A DNA stretch of 64,000 nucleotides, taken from contig CM035356.1 in assembly GCA_020137815.1 (NCBI GenBank), forward strand, positions 5,676,145 through 5,740,144. The letters are read 5' to 3'. Positions 13,212-25,243 of the stretch are shown here, in pieces. Both the position numbers and the translations under genes were made by a program. How positions within the stretch are numbered: position 1 is the first letter of the stretch; each line of letters opens with the position of its first letter. The notes beneath the pieces are model-generated. The model saw nothing but the letters and a program-made list of their open reading frames with translations. It did not search any database and was not told the DNA's origin. This stretch comes from Hormiphora californensis (lineage: Eukaryota > Ctenophora > Tentaculata > Cydippida > Pleurobrachiidae).

Positions 13212-16200
13212 ATGGCAAGGATTTTACGAAAGGCCGTTGCAATCTTCACTTTGTTCGTGTTTTCCTATCTATGCTTCACAATCGTCGACCCCACTGTTTT
13301 TCTTCTACAAAATTCATCATTGACAGGTTAGTCCTTTTATTTGGCGTCATAGCAACCATGTTCCATGGTTACCATGGTTACCATGGTTACCAGTATAACT
13401 TTCAGATGATACCAAGAGGCATTCTAGGGAATTAATAACAACAAACTCAATTCGAGACTATTGTAAATCAGTTCTTCGAGTTCCTTACAACTACACCCAG
13501 TAAGAAATTGGCATGATGACGGGAGGATATTGAGGCAGTATGCATGCAGTATGTTTCTAAGCTGTAATTACCATGGTTACAATGTAATCTAAGATTCTGT
13601 TTGACTCGTTTCATGGCTGTTTTTTGTTTAATTTTAATCACACAACTAGCTCCTGCGTGCCCTGCGATTCAATTCAATCTACAGCTACCACCATGCACAC
13701 GTATCATTATGAGGGCTCTATTCGTAGAATCTGAATAATACATAGTTGCAGTTGTAGATCCCAATAATATGGCCCTAAACACTTATATAATGGCCCTATA
13801 TACAGCGCTCTTTCCATTCGTAAATTCTTGCAGGCAGCAGAAAACTTTACTAAACTACCCATTGTATATTTTAGTCTACTACATGCAGTCCCTACACAGC
13901 ATGACAGTCCCTAACAATGAAACTGTATCATTATCACATATTACGGGCGTCTCGTCCCAGCCTTAAACTATTTTAGATGTTTCATTAATCGTCTATAAAG
14001 AACTCGACTATTATACATTCGTTCTAAAAAGCTGGTTTAATCGTAACTTGTGCGTAACATTTCTCAGTTGTCTGACGTCTGTATATAATATGGCATTTTC
14101 AAGAAAAGTTATACTGTGCATTCCGGTAGTTTTTTGTTTTTGTCTCCTCGTTGTCATTTTACTGAACTTCAACCATAAACAGCAACCTATCTCCAGCCTT
14201 ACTCTCACAAGTAAGAAAAACAGTAACGAAATAGAATTTTCAACAGTTTATAGTACTGCTTCATCAAAATATCTATACTCGAACTCCTTCATCAAACTTT
14301 TCAGCGGACACAAATCGGAAGGCTGTCACGACAAGCACAGTTAGAGAATATTGCAAAAGAGTTCTAAAAGTACCATACAACTATTATAGTACACTGTAAG
14401 ATATTCTGAATAACTGTAAGATTGCTAAAACTATGCTAAAACTATGGTTCACTCGCTAATGCAACATCAAGCATAAGTTTATTTATTTTTAAATGCTTTT
14501 GAATATGAAATGCTAATAAGTAATAAGTTAAGTCGTTTACTGCTAATGGACGTAGCGCCGTTTTAAAGGGCAAGCTAACCTCAAGAGAGAGATAGAGAGA
14601 GGGAGAATTTATCTGGCCTAGCAATTGTCTAAATTGCCGCTAGTCTTTCGCCGTCACCACTTCGAACACGCACGCTGCTGTATTATAATATACTGAGCTG
14701 ATTCTTTGACTGCAAATGAACTAAACAGACAACTATACACTTTATTTTACCGTCCCAAAAAAACAAATAACTGTTTCAGGGAAGAGAGCGATGAGCCGCC
14801 AGCCGACCATTACTACTCAAAACTAAACTACTTCGCTAATCATCTTTATATCAACGACGAATACAAGTTCATGTACCTCGCCGTCCCTAAGGTAAGTTTA
14901 AAAGTCCTAAAATGTATTCTAATTCGTCTTGTTCAGCCACGAAAGATTTCTTAGTAAGAATAAGGTTTAAGACAAATAACCTCTCAATTTCCTGGAATAT
15001 TCGGTCACATTATTTCGACTCGACTCGAAGGCTTGAACTGCTTCGAACTGCTTCGAGCCTTCAGGTCACACAGCACAGCCAAAACGGATGTGAGAATCAT
15101 ATAATGATAGTGTTACTCCCCCAATGTCCATTATGACATAGCTCACCGATATTATATAGGTACATTAAACCAAATAATTTGTCGTCCGATAGCCGATATA
15201 TATTTACTAGACGGGGAAGTAGTAATGCATCCGATCATATTGTACTAGCGGTCTATAAAATGAAGCAGTCACTGAATAATATACGCTTAAATATATGTTC
15301 TTTGTCTGATCCTTTTACCAAACCCACCCACGAGGCATAGGGCCCCCTATTATATATTATATATCCTATAGGGATATATATCACATAGATTATATCATAT
15401 ATACTTACCCCGACGGAATGATATATATTGTATACTAAAAGGGGGAGCTGGGCTGATTCCACGAACTATAGTTCGACTGTTTCCCCCAATGGAAATTCTT
15501 TGAAGGGACAATCCAGGAATTGCTGATGGTTACCCCCCCCCCCCCCCATCCACATGCCATATCCCTTGGTTACGAAGTCATCCCTTTGTTTGTTTCAGGT
15601 TGCATGTAGTAACTGGAAGAAGTTGATGTTGCAGCTCCGAAATGTGACTGATGAGGGCACCCTGGCCTGGCCTCACGACTTTAACAAACACAAACGGCTG
15701 GTAAAATAAAATTTTGCTTTAAAAATGAGTACATGATTCTTAGAATTCTATTTTTGGGCTTCATCGCGACAGCGCAAACTTGATACTTGTATCATTTTAC
15801 TAAAATTATAGTGTATGCGGTAACCATTTTACATACTACTGAATACTCAGATCTCAATACCAATCAATAGGTTGACTTACCGAGAGAAGAGTGGAAAGCA
15901 GCGTTACAAGATTACGGGTACTTCAAATTCCTGTTTGTAAGGAACCCTTGGACTCGCCTGGTGAGTGGAACACCTCCTTATAAGGACAAAACAAAGTCCA
16001 AAGGACCAAATTTGGGCATATTAATTTGGGCAAATATATCAAACAAAATTTGGGCAAATCAAGGAAGACATTTAACACAAGTTAACAACCACAACCACAC
16101 AGGTGAGCGCGTATGTGGATCGCTTTACAAGACACGATAAGTGGTGGTATGGGTACATTCAAAAGTAAGTATACACACTACGCAGGGTCCATTGTTCAGT

Positions 16201-16564
16201 GCAGCTCCTGTTGGTCCTGATCGTGCTACCCTTTTTTCTCAAAATAAGAACCGAGATTATTGGCATGATCAACAGTGGTGTTATGTGGGCACTGATAATT
16301 ATCACGGCTGATAACAGTAACACGAGTACCTACTACATTTCATAGCAGTTCAAAATAAAGCGTGATCGCGTCTTAATTAATTAATTACATAATAACATAA
16401 TATAAAATTGGAATGGGAGTCCATATAATTATTGCATCAAGATGGTACTTTACAACAGCTGTATCATAGACTTGGACTATTATAATGAGTTTTACATAAA
16501 AAGATAGGAGAGGAGGACGGGGGAAAACGATATGAAGATAGGGAGGCAGATGGAAAGAGAGAGT

Positions 16565-16620
<56 letters not shown>

Positions 16621-16621
16621 A

Positions 16622-16665
<44 letters not shown>

Positions 16666-16682
16666 TGAGAGAGAGTGAGAGT

Positions 16683-16730
<48 letters not shown>

Positions 16731-16731
16731 A

Positions 16732-16764
<33 letters not shown>

Positions 16765-19700
16765 AAGTGAGAGAAAGTGAGCGAGAGAGAAAGAGAAAGA
16801 GATAAAGAGAGAAAGAGAGAGGGACAGAAAGAGGTTTAATATGATGACTGCAAGATCTACATAATCAGATTGCACTGTTACAAACTCACAAGTGTGTTAC
16901 AAGTGTGACACCCTAGACAATGACGCAGAAGAGACAGTGATAGCAACAGACAGGGAGAGAAATGGAGAGAGAGAGAGAGAGAGAGATAGAGAGATAGATA
17001 GAGATAGAGCGGGGATTCCATACTAACAATTCCAGCTCATTCTCTCGACCGATAACATTATCCAAATAAATTATGAGTCTACTTTCTCTTGACATCTGGT
17101 ACGATTATGTTTCCTAATTCCTGCTCTCTTTTTGGATGCTTTGAACACATGCGAGATCGGATGATCTGATCATCTGACGCTCTGTAATTTATATTGTAGT
17201 TGTAAACTGTACACTTCAGGTCTTGTGAGTGTGTACAATGCAAATCATTTCATGGTTCACTCCAAAATCAGTAATGGAGTGGACACCTATGTATAAGTGA
17301 AATCGAAGTCAGTCGCTGTGCGCCTTCCATCTCGTCACCAAAACTACCCTGTAATTTATATTCAATTTAGGACGGAAGGTAAACGAATGATTCAGAGATA
17401 CAGAGCGGGTGCGGGAGTGGATGAAATTGCTGCTGGTGCTGATGTAAGGTTCGCAGAGTTTGTCCAGGACATCCTGGCACATCAGGACAAATCGCCAGAC
17501 AACTTCACCGCCACCGTACGTTTTATAGTCAGGCTGGTCAGACTTCTCGATTTACCTGATCCCGGTAAATCTCGAGGTCTGGTAAATCTCGAGGTTAAAT
17601 ATTATAGCCCCTTCTTCCACCCCCGAACACAAAGGTAACGACACATTACCAACCCTAACCCCCGGTATTTAAAACGGTTGAAGAGAGTTACTGTATGCAA
17701 ATACCCGGAATGCCTCCATCAGCTCTTATCATAGAGAGTGGAGCACTTGACAAGACAGATTGTCTCACACTGCACTCTCCGAACTGAATGCAGCGTGCGT
17801 GATGTTATAAGCAGTATCATGACAACTCATAGAGGGGGGCCTCTATCACCGCGTTAGAAAATATCAGGCAATATGAGCTGCTTCTTTCACCACGGAATGA
17901 ACAAGTAATGAGCCGCACAGTTATATTTATATCATATACTTCCAAAGACCTTCTAGAACGTCTATAGAAGCTTCTATAGTTATTTACAGTAATCTTCCTA
18001 AAACCATACATCAGATGCTTATTTAGTTATTTACAGTTTAGGCAGAGTATGCCCCCCTCTCTTATCCTATGATATTCAATATACGACCTTCTGAAGTTAT
18101 CCCTTCTTATCTTACAAGCTAAGTAGCGCTTCTAAAAAGAAAAGGCATGGTATTAGTGGGGGGGGTTAGAACGTGGGTACCCAATTTGTCTTTCTCCTTA
18201 CAGGTAGTAGGATATACAAGTAAAGAAATTAAGCGGCAGGGTGCAAGAGGGGATGTGAAGCGTATCAATTTGACTGTTGGAGCACAATTCATTTAATTCA
18301 GGAGCACACTTTGAACTAATACACAATCAACTAAACCAAATGCAGGAATGAGCTGATGATTCTTCTCTCGTTCTTCCTTCTCTATAAGTTGGACTCATGA
18401 ATAGAGGCAGTGTGATATTTGTTTGCTGCGACCAAGTGGAGATAAATATGAGAGAGTGTCTCAAATTCCATGGTTCATGCTAAAAGGAGAAACCACAGTG
18501 AGTACCCCTCACTAAGTAATTTACATAAGTAGTCCCATTATACCCGTTTACATAAACTGTGGTATATAAGCATGCGAAGTAGTAAGTTATGATACCTGTG
18601 TGAACAAGCGGTTGTGGTGAAAGCCGCTTATGATTATAGACTATAACGATCCCGAAATCGTCCACCGCTCCCAACCTATATACGATATCCCAAATACCTG
18701 CCAAGTTTCCACCCGTCTCTTATACACCCCGGGGTGCGCCGTCACTCTCCTGTAATGCGGTTTAGGGTCAAACCGCTGGAGTGTAAGGTGACTGCGTCCC
18801 AATCCCCGATCGGGAACAATTATACATGCCAAGCCAACCTTCCCCCTTACGTCCTATGCTGATAACCCCTTCCTTCTCCAACCTTGACGAAAACTGGAAC
18901 CCAGAGTTCTACATAGCAGGATTGTGTCATCCTTGGGTGAACTTCGATCTTATTGCTCGGTAAGTGGGACTGTATTTGACCTTATTGCACGGTAAGTGGG
19001 ACTGTATTTGACCTTATTGAACGGTAAGTTCGCTAGATTTTAGGCCCCCCCCCCCCCCCAGATTTTAGGTGAGACACAGACTGTTATACTTCAATAACGT
19101 GACAACGTGTTCTAAGATTTATAGTATAACTATGGCTAAAAAGTAAGCACTCGATTGTAGTACAGTCGGACCCCGATTTAGTGGCATCATCGGGGGGAAA
19201 AATCCTGCCACTAAATCGGGGTGCCACTAAATCGGGTTAAGCCATATTTGGCCCATAAAAACCTATTTTATTCCCAAAATGCTATACTAAGACTAAAGAC
19301 ACCTCTAACTGTTATAAATTCAACTGTGGTGGCAATGCCACAGCCCCAAAAGTCACCGTGTTTTCTTTTATAATATGCAATATTCATGTATTGATGACAT
19401 GATCATTTCTGATTAGAAAAAGAAAACGAAAAAATAAATTTTTCAAAAAAAATTGTGAAAAATTCTCTAAGTTAAACCAGCCCATCCGATTTGTGTTTCG
19501 AATCGGTTCAGCTTACTGGATGTCCTGTCGCTAATTAGCGGGTTCGAAACGAACCGATACGTGATACCATGCCGAATCGGGGCACCCTAAGCGGGTTTGC
19601 CTTGTTTGAACAAAACAAAAGCGGGTGAGGAAGTATTAAAATTTCAAAACAACTTTTTCTCTCAAAATTTATGGGGAGCACTGATCAAAGCATTGACAAT

Positions 19701-21231
19701 CGTATTGTAAAATTTTGCAAAAAAGTTTTTGAAAATGTTTCAAAGGAATTATACCCGCCACGTTCGAATCGTGGTTCGAAACGGTGCGTCTTATGGCATG
19801 TCCTGCTGCTAATTAAACGGTTCGTAACGAACCGATACGTGATCCCCATGGGGCTATTGAATCACAAGTTTACCTAACGTTAAAATTTCGATTCGATGGG
19901 GATCACGTTTCGGTTCGTTCCGAACCGTCTAATTAGCAGCAGGACATGCGATAAGATGTACCGTTTCGAACCACGATTCGGACGTGGCGGGTATAATTCC
20001 TTAGCAAAATTTTCAAAAAAATTTTTGGGGGAAAAATACTGCCACTAAATCGGGGTGCCACTAAATCGGGGGCCACTTAATCGGGGTCCGACTGTATAGG
20101 GCAAAACACAACTAAAAAGGGGGCTAGATAACTAGAATTATATAAAGCTGCAGAATTATATGAAGCTGCACAGATTCAGATAGTACAGTCGAACCCCGAT
20201 TTAACGGCCCCCGATTTAACGGCACTCCAATTTGACGGACTCCCTTTCCCCCGAGGATGCCGTTAAATCGGTGTCCGACTGTACTGTTCCCACGAACATT
20301 ATGTACTATGTACCCTATAACTACCAGCAAAGACACTAGGACCTCAGTAACAGCTGCTGCAGAGTGGTGGAGATAGGGACAGAGACTAGACAGGGACAGA
20401 TAGGGACAGAGAGGGAGAACGAGGGAAAACAGGGAGAGTGAGAGACAGATGGAGAGACAGGGGGACTGGGAGAGACAGAGGAAGAGAGACAGAGAAAGAG
20501 AGCTAGGCAGAGAGACAGACAGCTGTCTGTTTTTGCTGATAAACACATCGCATTCTCTCTTTCTCTCTGTCGACAGAGACAGAGAGACAGACAGACAGAG
20601 AGAATGAATGCGATGTGTTTATCAGCAAAAACATAAGGTGCATTCAGATCACATTAGACAGGTCATTGGGAAGAGAACCCCGACATAATGTGGTGTCGAT
20701 ATATTGCATTTCGGGGCATTCATAAGTCATTTAAAGCTGTTTTATGTAGTTTTATGTAGTTTCCTGTTTCATCAGTACTAAACTGATTAATCTGTCTACT
20801 ATTCAGTAATTATGGCATTTCAATATAGGTATGAGGACCTAGATACGGCGTCGGTTCACATTTTCAACAAAGTCGGTCTACCACCGCAGTACGAGACCTT
20901 CCCAAGACCATCACGAAACAGCTCAACGGTCAAAAGAGCAGTAAGTAACACTGAACTATCTCTGTCTCAGTTTTCTTTTTCAGTTTTCTAACTCTGAACT
21001 TTCTCTCTCTCCCTCCATCTCTGCATTCGTTTTTAGATTTCAGTTCTCCTCTCTCTCTAAGTCTATCGCTTCATTCCTCTCGAAAGTCTGAAACGAGATA
21101 AGAGAAGAAAGAGCGAGGCAGTAGAGACAAGAAAGAAAGAAGATATAACTCCCTAATTATCGAGATATCTAGCTCTATCGCTCTCTATCTCTCTCTCTAT
21201 CTATCTCTCTCTCTATAGCTATATATATCTA

Positions 21232-21268
<37 letters not shown>

Positions 21269-24115
21269 TCTCCCCCTAACTGTACTATTTCCAAGTGTCA
21301 GGACATGTCTGGGGGGTTTAAAAACTCTTTCTAAACACCCAGCCGCACCTTCAACCATGTGGATAGGTTGTCTAAATAGTAACACGTTAACTCATTCAAA
21401 CGACAGCTCAATTTTTCATACACTAAGGATGTTCAATACATATAGCGAGACAGTGGAAAACTGATTTAATTCCATACTAACTATTCCTCACTGGTTAACG
21501 ACCGCGGAATTAGTGGGGAGTGGGAATACTCGAGACTGTAAACCAAATTTGAGCAAATTGAAAGACGAGGTATATGACGTTTGTCGTCTAAGAAGAAAAA
21601 TCCCCCCGCCAAAGCACCAAGCAAGCTAATAAAGCCCTCAAGTCACCATGATAGGAGACAGAGCCTGTCTCGAGACAAGACGCGTACCAAAGCAGCAAGT
21701 AAAAATAAATGATAAAGCCATTCAATAAAGCTGCAATCAAGTCTCAGCTGCTTTGTACAAACCCATTTTATCGCTAAAACGAGTGGTCGAGCTAGGCAAG
21801 TGCAATTGCAGTAGCTCCTGAAGTATCCTCGAGACGCGTACAAAATCAATAACAGAACAAAGTGGCTGGACGAGTGTACTATCTCACACGCGCGATGTAC
21901 ATGACGCGCAGCGTGCTAATCTGTGCGCTGACAAGGAACAGCTCAGCAGATTGGTGATGACATCCCGTACGCGGCTAGTGTAGGGGTGGCTGCATCACCA
22001 ACTCAGCAGATCATGTCCGATCATTTGACAAGCTGTCAAGTGATTCTATTCGGGGCCCTTCTAATTCAAGAAGGGCAGCCGCTCCAGGAATAGAATCACC
22101 AAGTTGAACTCTGCCATGTCTTAATTTATCTTGTTGAGTAATGTCGCAATTTCCTCTAACCCGCCACCCGTATATTAGAAGAAGATGTCACAATTTACGG
22201 TTTAATTAAATTCTCAGTCTAGCCTACTGCAATCGCATACAGCTTCATCCTTGTAGAAAACCCAAAACCCTTGTTGAGTAAGGGGTGGGACAACAAAAAC
22301 CCCAACAATTTGGGGCAGCTGTCAAAGCTGTTGCAACAGTCCTCACATTCACACTCACATGGTTTTACCTCTCCTAATTCAAAATGATAATAGACGCGAA
22401 ACCGGAAGTTGTCGGTTCAATCCCGGCCCTAGCCAGATATTTCTCTCTTAAGGGTACGCTAACCAAATTTTTTTTTCGAGTGCAGGGAAATCTCTCACTG
22501 TAGGGTTGTAGGCCATGCCAAGGAGACCTCAAATATGCAATTTGAGCTCTCAAGTCGAATTCATATTTTTGCTACAGCTGTTTAAAAAATGTACTGAAAA
22601 TACGTTTTTTGCATCTCGAAAAATTTTTTTTAAAGATATGAGCATGAAAATTTGGGGATTTGAAGAGGACATGAAGGTGAATAACCACAAAAATTTTTTT
22701 TGCAATCCGAGCTGATTTCCGGTCCTGAGATGGATTTATTTTTTTCCACTTTAACGCCCTATTTGGCAAAGTTCCGAAAACATGTGAAAGCTGTAAATTG
22801 GTGAAAAGTTGCGTCTAACGATTATCTAAGTGGCCATAAATTTTGGGCGTGTCCTTATTTGAGGTGTGTCGTACAGATTTTTTTTTGTGAAAGCCGTCAT
22901 TTCAGAAATAAATAAATTCCCTGTATCTCAAAAACGGCTGATCGTAGAGACCTGAGACTATGCTTAAACGATTCAGAAGGTCCGATTTTGGGGGGGTCTT
23001 CTGAGAGACATTTTGCTCCTACTTCAACCGTTTTTGCTGTAATTGCGAAAAACGAAAACCCATCTTCGCCATCGTGGATTTTTTGTGATTTTGTTTTTGA
23101 TGATTATCGGGACCCATATGGACCAAATAGTGAAGGAATTAGCTTGTTAAACTTTTTTCCATAGTTTCGGCCCTTTCTTAGCTAAAATTCCCTAATTACA
23201 GGATATTGGAGTTTAGCCTTTGCCCTTTTCATAGAATTTGTTTTTCGCAATTACAGCAAAAACGGTTGAAGTAGGAGCAAAATGTCTCTCAGAAGACCCC
23301 CCCCAAAATCGGACCTTCTGAATCGTTTAAGCATAGTCTCAGGTCTCTACGATCAGCCGTTTTTGAGATACAGGGAATTTATTTATTTCTGAAATGACGG
23401 CTTTCACAAAAAAAACTCTGTACGACACACCTCAAATAAGGACACGCCCAAAATTTATGGCCACTTAGATAATCGTTAGACGCAACTTTTCACCAATTTA
23501 CAGCTTTCACTTGTTTTCGGAACTTTGCCAAATAGGGCGTTAAAGTGGAAAAAAAGAAATCCATCTCAGGACCGGAAATCAGCTCGGATTGCAAAAAAAA
23601 TTTTTGTGGTTATTCACCTTCATGTCCTCTTCAAATCCCCAAATTTTCATGCTCCTATCTTTAAAAAAAAATTTTCGAGATGCAAAAAACGTATTTTCAG
23701 TACATTTTTTAAACAGCTGTAGCAAAAATATGAATTCGACTTGAGAGCTCAAATTGCATATTTGAGGTCTCCTTGGCATGGCCTACAACCCTACGGTGAG
23801 AGATTTCCCTGCACTCGAAAAAAATTTTTGGTTAGCGTACCCTTAAACATGATCAGATATTCCAAGACAATGATATCCTGATATCAAGATAATGATATCC
23901 TGATACATATTTCTCTGCGCCCAGGTGTGATATTTGATCTCTCTGATATTTCTCTCTGATATTTGATCTCTCTCACTCTGCAGGTGATTGAGCTAGCCCT
24001 ACTGGATGATGGATTATTGGGGAGGTTAAAGAGGCAACTCCAACCAGATATGGATATGTTGGGTTACACTGTTCCTCTACAACTTCAACACATCCTTAAC
24101 AACAGGAACATTTAA
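13212..24115 (+). CDS. Golgi carbohydrate sulfotransferase, HNK-1/CHST8-14 family
   Basis: Exons: 13212-13326, 13406-13499, 14780-14891, 15599-15700, 15871-15960, 16103-16164, 17371-17515, about 18834-18959, 20829-20940, 23984-24115. All have GT donors and matching phases except the start of exon 8, whose only nearby AG gives a frame that does not match; a homopolymer error in the C-run there or an unseen acceptor is possible. The product, about 360 residues, is a type II membrane protein: short cytosolic tail, one membrane segment (about residues 8-27), luminal stem, then the catalytic domain. The 5'-phosphosulfate loop is VPKVACSNWKKLM, split by an intron after PK. The 3'-phosphate motif is FKFLFVRNPWTRLVSAY. 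The later motif LCHPWVNFDLIARYE is typical of this family. By family it moves sulfate from PAPS to GalNAc/GlcA-type sugars in the Golgi; the acceptor sugar cannot be told. Introns host several transposons. Confidence 0.9.
14090..14395 (+). CDS. Alternative first two exons of the sulfotransferase
   Basis: A second pair of leader exons, 14090-14210 and 14305-14395, lies between the first pair and shared exon 3. They encode another signal-anchor (IPVVFCFCLLVVILL) and a stem ending REYCKRVLKVPYNYY. The first pair encodes a matching stem, RDYCKSVLRVPYNYT. Both pairs use the same phases (+1 after the first exon, +2 after the second), and both join exon 3 in frame at a GAA GAG codon pair. So two promoters could make two isoforms with different anchors and stems. 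One pair could instead be a dead duplicate, but its splice sites and frame are intact. Confidence 0.75.
15530..15547. repeat. Poly-C run
   Basis: A run of about 15 C at the end of intron 3 of the sulfotransferase gene. Similar C or G runs occur at 10113, 12160, 19046 and 41730 and are likely sites of length error. Confidence 0.7.
16560..16830. repeat. (GA)n array in sulfotransferase intron
   Basis: Two blocks of pure AG dinucleotide separated by AAGAAAGAGA and GTGAGA variants, inside the intron between exons 6 and 7. Confidence 0.95.
18944..19030 (+). repeat. Triplicated 5' splice site of sulfotransferase exon 8
   Basis: The exon end and donor (CTTATTGCTCG then GTAAGTGGGA) are repeated at a period of exactly 32 bp, giving GTAAGT donors at 18960, 18992 and 19024. 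Only the first keeps the frame into exon 9. The second and third would add 32 or 64 bases. Confidence 0.85.
19161..20096. mobile_element. Complete pogo/Tigger-like nonautonomous element
   Basis: 936 bp bounded by TACAGTCGGACCCCGATTTA on the left and its inverted match ending GGGGTCCGACTGTA on the right, both with TA at the edge. Subterminal sequence repeats the phrase CCACTAAATCGGGG. The interior holds a nested inverted pair around 19500-19980 built on CGTATCGGTTCG and CTAATTAGC. No transposase frame. It lies in intron 8 of the sulfotransferase gene. Confidence 0.8.
20184..20283. mobile_element. 100-bp pogo-like MITE
   Basis: Terminal inverted repeats TACAGTCGAACCCCGATTTA and TAAATCGGTGTCCGACTGTA with TA edges, 100 bp in all, only 87 bp beyond the larger element of the same terminal type. 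Confidence 0.8.
20529..20632. repeat. Hairpin with about 30-bp arms
   Basis: The arm starting GTTTTTGCTGATAAACACAT is matched in inverted form ending ATGTGTTTATCAGCAAAAAC, with a CT/GA-rich loop. It lies in a sulfotransferase intron; a MITE is the simplest reading. Confidence 0.75.
22448..23846. mobile_element. 1.39-kb palindromic TTAA element, copy 1
   Basis: Flanked on both sides by TTAA. The ends are GGGTACGCTAACCAAA and its exact inverted match. The two arms of about 600 bp pair almost perfectly around a centre of about 190 bp that does not pair. No transposase. A TTAA target suggests piggyBac-type mobilisation, although the terminal GGG is opposite to the usual CCC start. It lies in the last intron of the sulfotransferase gene. 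A second copy is at 37318-38646. Confidence 0.85.
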
Positions 24116-25243
24116 TATTATATTGGTCTATTGGGTAACTAAACTCTGCTTATATTAGCACTTGGTAGTAACCATGGTAACGTGGAAAGTTACTTTACGA
24201 GGCCTTAATAAGGCCGCCTTATACTTGGTAATTAAAGTGCTCAAACAATAATCACAGCCCGTGACTGAAACACATAGAGAAATATTTGGACACATGTCCA
24301 GTTTGTTGTACATAACCTGCAAGTCTGCAACTTTAAACGTTTTCTGGTTTGCTGGTTAAGCTGGATTGGAGGGATTCTAACTTGGATCCCTTGCGATTTC
24401 CGAATTTAATTATTAGTTTTATTCTCTGTTGGATTCATGTGATAACACGTTTATTGTAATTTTGGAAAAGTAGGTAATACTACTAACATTTCAACAGCCC
24501 TTACAACAGCAACAAAATACAGAGTTTACAATTTAAATGAACACATGTTTGCGTGATTTTGGAAATGGATGGGAGATGGCAATAATCAAACTCCAAATGG
24601 CTAAGTTCTGAACTATTAATTATACGCCGCGAAGTACCCAGTTAGTAGTTACAGGGTTATTCAAGGTTCAGACTGTCTGAGCAGTAATATAACCTCTGCA
24701 GAGCTCTGAGAGGTTATTCCCAACCCCTCGAACCCTTCTGAAGAACGGAGAATAGAATGAGTGGTAGTTTTCCTACCATTGCCTTTTGTGCCCAAAGCGT
24801 TGGTACTCGACTAGCACCAATATAATTATTGAAGTCCAAAATCACAAATGTTAATCACTCACAATTCCACGCAAAACTGAGGGGAACCATGACAGACATA
24901 CTGAATTACATACTGAATTATGCACAGGTACTGCCTGTCATGGTCCCCCTGATCAGCACTGTATCACAGGATACATTGAAAAAGCATTCACTCAGTTGAA
25001 AAAGCATTCACTCAGTTGAAAACTTGAAAAGTCTTATATTTCGCAGAATTTATTCCTGCTAAGTTAAATAACTGAATTTAGGCTACTTGAAGATTCAGAG
25101 AAAAACAAAATCATTGCACGGTATTACATTAAATTGTAGTCTTTATCTCAGTTCCAACTGTCCCTATCCTCGATAGTTTTCCCACAGCGGCTCTTATAGC
25201 TCCAAGATCCTGCTCGTCACCATGACTACAACAATGCAGTTCA
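24116..25243. other. Intergenic; no gene seen, one hairpin
   Basis: Between the convergent sulfotransferase (+) and transporter (-) genes. It holds both 3' UTRs and a hairpin at 24881-24949 whose arms are GGGGAACCATGACAG and CTGTCATGGTCCCC. A 21-bp phrase containing AAAAGCATTCACTCAGTTG is directly repeated near 24979 and 25000. Confidence 0.6.

Noticed and set aside
22515-23779. Repeated 65-codon frames ([18 protein letters not shown] type) at 22572, 23525, 37442, 38325
   Set aside because: They are mirror-image frames in the arms of the palindromic TTAA elements, with no codon bias or domain; not a transposase.
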